From: Acinetobacter brisouii
GTDB taxonomy: Bacteria; Pseudomonadota; Gammaproteobacteria; Pseudomonadales; Moraxellaceae
DNA length: 35,925 bases
Direction of reading: 5' to 3'
NCBI RefSeq assembly: GCF_008993995.1
Contig: NZ_BKNN01000027.1
Coordinates: 1-35,925 of the forward strand
Below are positions 33,201 through 35,925 of this stretch, in pieces. A program made the translations under genes and the position numbers. Positions within the stretch are counted from its first letter, which is position 1. Each line of letters starts with the position of its first letter. Under the pieces are notes generated by a model, which was not told the DNA's origin, ran no database searches, and worked only from the letters and a program-made list of their open reading frames with translations.

Positions 33201-34055
33201 TTACCGATGATCAAGTAAGGCTAAAAAGGAATTATATCTAGGTGATCCTCTCATACGCTCATGACCTGGTTGTAATGAGTGGCACCCAATACAAAGTACT
33301 TGTAGGTTATTCTCAGTATTATTGAATTTTTGACGATCAATATGGTGTACATCTAAAAACTGATGATAATTAGGATGAGATAAATCAATCTGGCACAATG
33401 AACACTGCCAGTTTGCTTTTATTCGAGTTTGTTTACTGATAGATGGCCAATTAATCGGATACTTATTACTCTGAGCCTGATAAAAGGGAATAGCTCTCTC
33501 TATAAATAAAGAAACTATATATGTCCTGAAAAATTCCTCAATATTAAATTCTTCTACTGCTTTTGCTTTGTCTGCAGGTGAACTCACATTGTGGGAACCA
33601 AATCCCTTATAATTAATACAAAGCAAACAGTTTTGACATACTTTAAGTTCTTTAACTTGTTTACCTTTTTTAATGCCTATAGATGACCCAACGTAATCAA
33701 CATCAAACAGCCCATCTACACGATGAGTTTCAACGTAACGGTTAAAGCCTTTGTTTTTGCGTTGATCGACTAGTGTCTTACAGTTAGCAAAATGGAATTT
33801 TGGCTCATAGTCACTAAAACTAAAAATATGAATTAAAACTAAATCTCGTCGACCATCAGGATATTCTTTATATAAAAGATTTGATTTAGAAATTTTAACA
33901 TCTGATTTTGATAATGCTTTAATTACAATATCTTGAGGAGTAGCTAAAGATGGCGTATTTCCATATTTAGCAAAATAGCCATCGGGTATTTTTAATTCTT
34001 CTCTTAATTTTTTAATTTTTTCATCAAAGTTGAAGTCAGGTAGTTCAATACTCAT
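33201..34055 (-). CDS. zorE: HNH endonuclease, ZorE-like effector of type II Zorya
   Basis: The 284-residue protein has a C-terminal HNH module: CSLC (Cys218, Cys221), LDVHHID (His237-His238), Asn250 in the N-x-x-VLC part, and CIGCH (Cys255, Cys258, His259). The N-terminal 180 residues contain a KVCQNCLLC cysteine cluster and a segment with FHFANCKTLVDQ. In type II Zorya the third gene encodes an HNH nuclease (ZorE) that damages invading DNA. The start codon overlaps the zorB stop (TAATG), giving tight coupling. The symbol rests mainly on context. Confidence 0.78.
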   Translation of the reverse strand: MSIELPDFNFDEKIKKLREELKIPDGYFAKYGNTPSLATPQDIVIKALSKSDVKISKSNLLYKEYPDGRRDLVLIHIFSFSDYEPKFHFANCKTLVDQRKNKGFNRYVETHRVDGLFDVDYVGSSIGIKKGKQVKELKVCQNCLLCINYKGFGSHNVSSPADKAKAVEEFNIEEFFRTYIVSLFIERAIPFYQAQSNKYPINWPSISKQTRIKANWQCSLCQIDLSHPNYHQFLDVHHIDRQKFNNTENNLQVLCIGCHSLQPGHERMRGSPRYNSFLALLDHR

Positions 34056-34735
34056 TATTGTGTCACCTTAAACATCTCATTTAATCGATTATCAGCATTA
34101 GTTTTAATTCGAATCTCAACACGTTGGGAGGCTATCGAGTTTTCACTACCATCTTTATTAAGAATAGGATGTGATGAGGATAATCCGTTTGCTGTTACAT
34201 GCTTTTTTAACCAATCCTTATGATGAATTGTTGGCATGGTAAGTACATGTTCTAGTACAGTTTGAGTTCGAGCCTGAGATAACTGCATGTTTGCAAAATA
34301 TGCATTTTCTGACGTGAGCCCTTGCCCCCATTTACTTGATGTATGGCCTTCAATACGTATTTCTTCAATACTATTTTTAAACTTATCAGAGTAAATGATA
34401 TTCATATATCTTGGGAAAAAATCATCTAAAATCGAAATGAATTTTGGTTTTAGTACAGATTCACCTGTATCAAATAACACATCGGGAGAATTAAAGCGCA
34501 CTACAAGTGCTTGTGGGTCACATTCGGCATGCCACTCACCTAAATTTTTAGCAAATTCATTACATAATGTTTTTCCTAAATTATTTTTAACATCTTGATA
34601 ATCACTAGCAACGTGATTAATTCGAGACATATAGAGAATGGCGATGAGCATAAATATCATCATTAAGCCAGTCATTAAGTCAGCCAGGGGTATCCAATGG
34701 CTTTCATCCGATTCAGCTTTATTTTTAAAAAACAT
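34055..34735 (-). CDS. zorB: ZorB, MotB/OmpA-like stator component of Zorya
   Basis: The 226-residue protein begins with a short cytoplasmic part, then one transmembrane helix with WIPLADLMTGLMMIFMLI, where the aspartate (Asp19) corresponds to the proton-binding residue of MotB. The periplasmic C-terminus is OmpA-like (about residues 120-225; IEGHTSSKWG, LSQARTQTVLEH, SQRVEIRI) and would anchor to peptidoglycan. ATG 34735 has AGG 7 nt upstream; a longer start at 34756 overlaps zorA and lacks a site. It is 4 bp from the zorA stop and 1 bp into zorE. Confidence 0.88.
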   Translation of the reverse strand: MFFKNKAESDESHWIPLADLMTGLMMIFMLIAILYMSRINHVASDYQDVKNNLGKTLCNEFAKNLGEWHAECDPQALVVRFNSPDVLFDTGESVLKPKFISILDDFFPRYMNIIYSDKFKNSIEEIRIEGHTSSKWGQGLTSENAYFANMQLSQARTQTVLEHVLTMPTIHHKDWLKKHVTANGLSSSHPILNKDGSENSIASQRVEIRIKTNADNRLNEMFKVTQ

Positions 34736-34739
34736 TTGA

Positions 34740-35891
34740 TTACCTATTGCTTCCATTAACAGTTCTATAGGTATTAATTAAAGATTCATTTAATGATTTA
34801 TGGTCTTTAATCATCTGCTCCATAAGTGTTGCTGCATTTTTCCCAAGTGATTCAATTGATACACTGATAGCTTTCTCAATACCAGCAGTTAGAATTTCAG
34901 TTTGGCTTGCTGTTTTAGAAATTGAACTATCAATAGTTTCATTAAATTTTTGTGATGATTTAGAAATCTGCTCACTAATATTTATAATTTTATGCTCAAT
35001 TTCAGGTATTTCTTTTGATGTTACTGTCACTAAGCTATTAAGATCCGTGAGTAGAGATTTTAGTGCATACAATTGCTCTTGAAATAAGTTTAATTGCTCA
35101 TTCAGCGCTTCTGAAGTTGTATGGAAAATTTCAGCATGTTCAACCAAAGAAACGTATCGATCTGCTGCGACCTCCATAGACTCAGTGCTTTTCTGAATCT
35201 GAACTTCATATTGTTTTTGCCAAGTAATTAAATGATCCACAGCCTTTGCAAGGTCTTTGAAATTATCTGCAATATGATCTGTAATCGTGATCTGAAAGTC
35301 TTGAAGAACTTCTCTCAAAGCATCAATCAACTCTGCTGTGGCGCCTTCTCTAATTTGATCAAGTGCATTCTCTTGCACTTCAATTAATCTATCAAATTGG
35401 TTTTTATTTTCATCCTTAAATAGAGCGATTTGCTCAGCAATATTTGTGCTGATATCTTCGCCAATTGATTTAGTGAAATTCTCAAGTGCTCTGATGAGAT
35501 CACTGTTATCTTTACCTTTAATACTATTATCAATATTTTGTAATTCTTTTAGCATGTCATAAGCTGTTACTTCTACTTCCTTAGATGAATTTTGCATATA
35601 ATTGAAGTGCTTTAATTTAATTATTACAGCACCACCAACACCAAACACAGATGCCCAGAAAGCAGTTCTTAAACTTGCCAGTAGTGATGGTATACTTGCT
35701 TCTATATTAGTTGAATCAAAATTCCATAGTCCTAAAGCTATTCCAAAAAAAGTAAAAAAGATACCAAGTGTTGTTAATATAGTAGGAGAATAAACAGCAT
35801 TATTTGCTGTAAATTTAAGTAAGTAATAAATTCCAAAACTGATAATAATAAAAACTGCTATAACAGTAAATACGACATGAAAATCAAACAT
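34740..35891 (-). CDS. zorA: ZorA, MotA/ExbB-like motor protein of Zorya
   Basis: The 383-residue protein has three hydrophobic helices: residues 8-27, then SPTILTTLGIFFTFFGIALG and SLLASLRTAFWASVFGVGGA. These are the MotA/ExbB-type channel part with the Zorya-like FF-FFGIALGLWNFD and SIPSLL. The remaining 285 residues form a coiled-coil tail in the cytoplasm, shorter than in type I ZorA (about 700 residues). ZorA5-ZorB2 complexes are proton-driven motors thought to sense phage infection. ATG 35891 is the first start after an in-frame stop; the ribosome binding site is poor. The operon start should lie just right of the window. Confidence 0.86.
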   Translation of the reverse strand: MFDFHVVFTVIAVFIIISFGIYYLLKFTANNAVYSPTILTTLGIFFTFFGIALGLWNFDSTNIEASIPSLLASLRTAFWASVFGVGGAVIIKLKHFNYMQNSSKEVEVTAYDMLKELQNIDNSIKGKDNSDLIRALENFTKSIGEDISTNIAEQIALFKDENKNQFDRLIEVQENALDQIREGATAELIDALREVLQDFQITITDHIADNFKDLAKAVDHLITWQKQYEVQIQKSTESMEVAADRYVSLVEHAEIFHTTSEALNEQLNLFQEQLYALKSLLTDLNSLVTVTSKEIPEIEHKIINISEQISKSSQKFNETIDSSISKTASQTEILTAGIEKAISVSIESLGKNAATLMEQMIKDHKSLNESLINTYRTVNGSNR

Positions 35892-35925
35892 GATAAACGT
35901 ATATGAAAATAATGTTAATTATTAA

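Larger units (their letters stand above)
27249..35925. mobile_element. Putative integrated phage-derived element (prophage remnant or satellite) carrying a Zorya operon
   Basis: The block begins with an integrase and its flanking repeats and continues with a RecET-type operon under a repressor-like operator. It ends with an anti-phage operon at the window edge. Gene content and AT-rich base use differ from the metabolic genes to the left. The left limit is approximate and the right limit is outside the window. No structural phage genes are visible, so a satellite, a decayed prophage or the early end of a full prophage all remain possible. Confidence 0.6.

Noticed and set aside
33201-35891. 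A new type of defence system with a motor and nuclease
   Set aside because: Gene order and motifs fit type II Zorya, already described, so novelty is not claimed.
1-35925. CRISPR arrays, tRNA or rRNA genes
   Set aside because: No regularly spaced direct repeats of CRISPR type, no tRNA T-arm or anticodon patterns and no rRNA-like sequence were seen.

Overview
The window is an AT-rich gammaproteobacterial chromosome segment that I read as Acinetobacter. This rests on recognising many of the protein sequences and on the gene set (KtrAB, IlvA, RpiA, ClpS-ClpA, DUF6776, DUF1615, DUF2474); no search was possible. Positions 1-26726 look like ordinary chromosome. Positions from about 27.2 kb to the right edge look like a phage-derived integrated element carrying a defence operon that runs up to, and probably starts at, the window edge.

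Left part (1-11.8 kb): the tail of an IS4-type transposase gene; a potassium-uptake pair (ktrA-ktrB, minus strand); an unknown acidic protein; threonine deaminase ilvA (minus); rpiA followed at 1 bp by a YgjP/SprT-like metalloprotein; argC with a GTG start; a DUF6776 membrane-anchored coiled-coil protein; the clpS-clpA unfoldase pair; a YnfA-type four-helix membrane protein; and a small unknown protein with a strong ribosome binding site.

Middle part (11.8-26.7 kb): a HAD phosphatase overlapping a DUF1615 lipoprotein gene; a thioesterase-like gene with a good sigma-70 promoter; a divergent pair made of a tyrosine recombinase and a KfrA-type coiled-coil DNA-binding protein around a palindrome-rich gap; an unknown gene preceded by a 51-residue single-helix membrane protein; and a cyanide-insensitive-type cytochrome bd locus. 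That locus is visibly broken: a roughly 19-nt deletion frameshifts cydA, and a second deletion joins the cydA tail to cydB without its first helix. A DUF2474/CydX-like subunit gene remains intact after it. Two MocR-type (GntR plus aminotransferase) regulators, a CatB-like acetyltransferase, a GNAT plus PaiB-like operon divergent from the second MocR, and a LysR regulator follow.

Right part (27.2-35.9 kb): a tyrosine integrase faces a minus-strand operon. In transcription order that operon encodes a 107-aa membrane protein, a RecE-like PD-(D/E)XK nuclease, a RecT-like annealing protein with an unusual repeated C-terminal half, two tiny proteins, and an HTH/AlpA-like protein next to the integrase. 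The operon has a sigma-70 promoter (17-bp spacer) whose -10 and spacer overlap a 14-bp palindromic operator. A second near-identical operator lies 44 bp away toward a divergent unknown gene. After a stretch with two degenerate gene tails come zorE-like (HNH), zorB (MotB/OmpA-like) and zorA (MotA-like) genes on the minus strand, the arrangement of a type II Zorya anti-phage system. The most notable items are the Zorya operon on a RecET/integrase element, the double deletion and fusion in cydAB, the RecT repeat extension, and several strong palindromes with no assigned function. I saw no tRNA, rRNA or CRISPR array.
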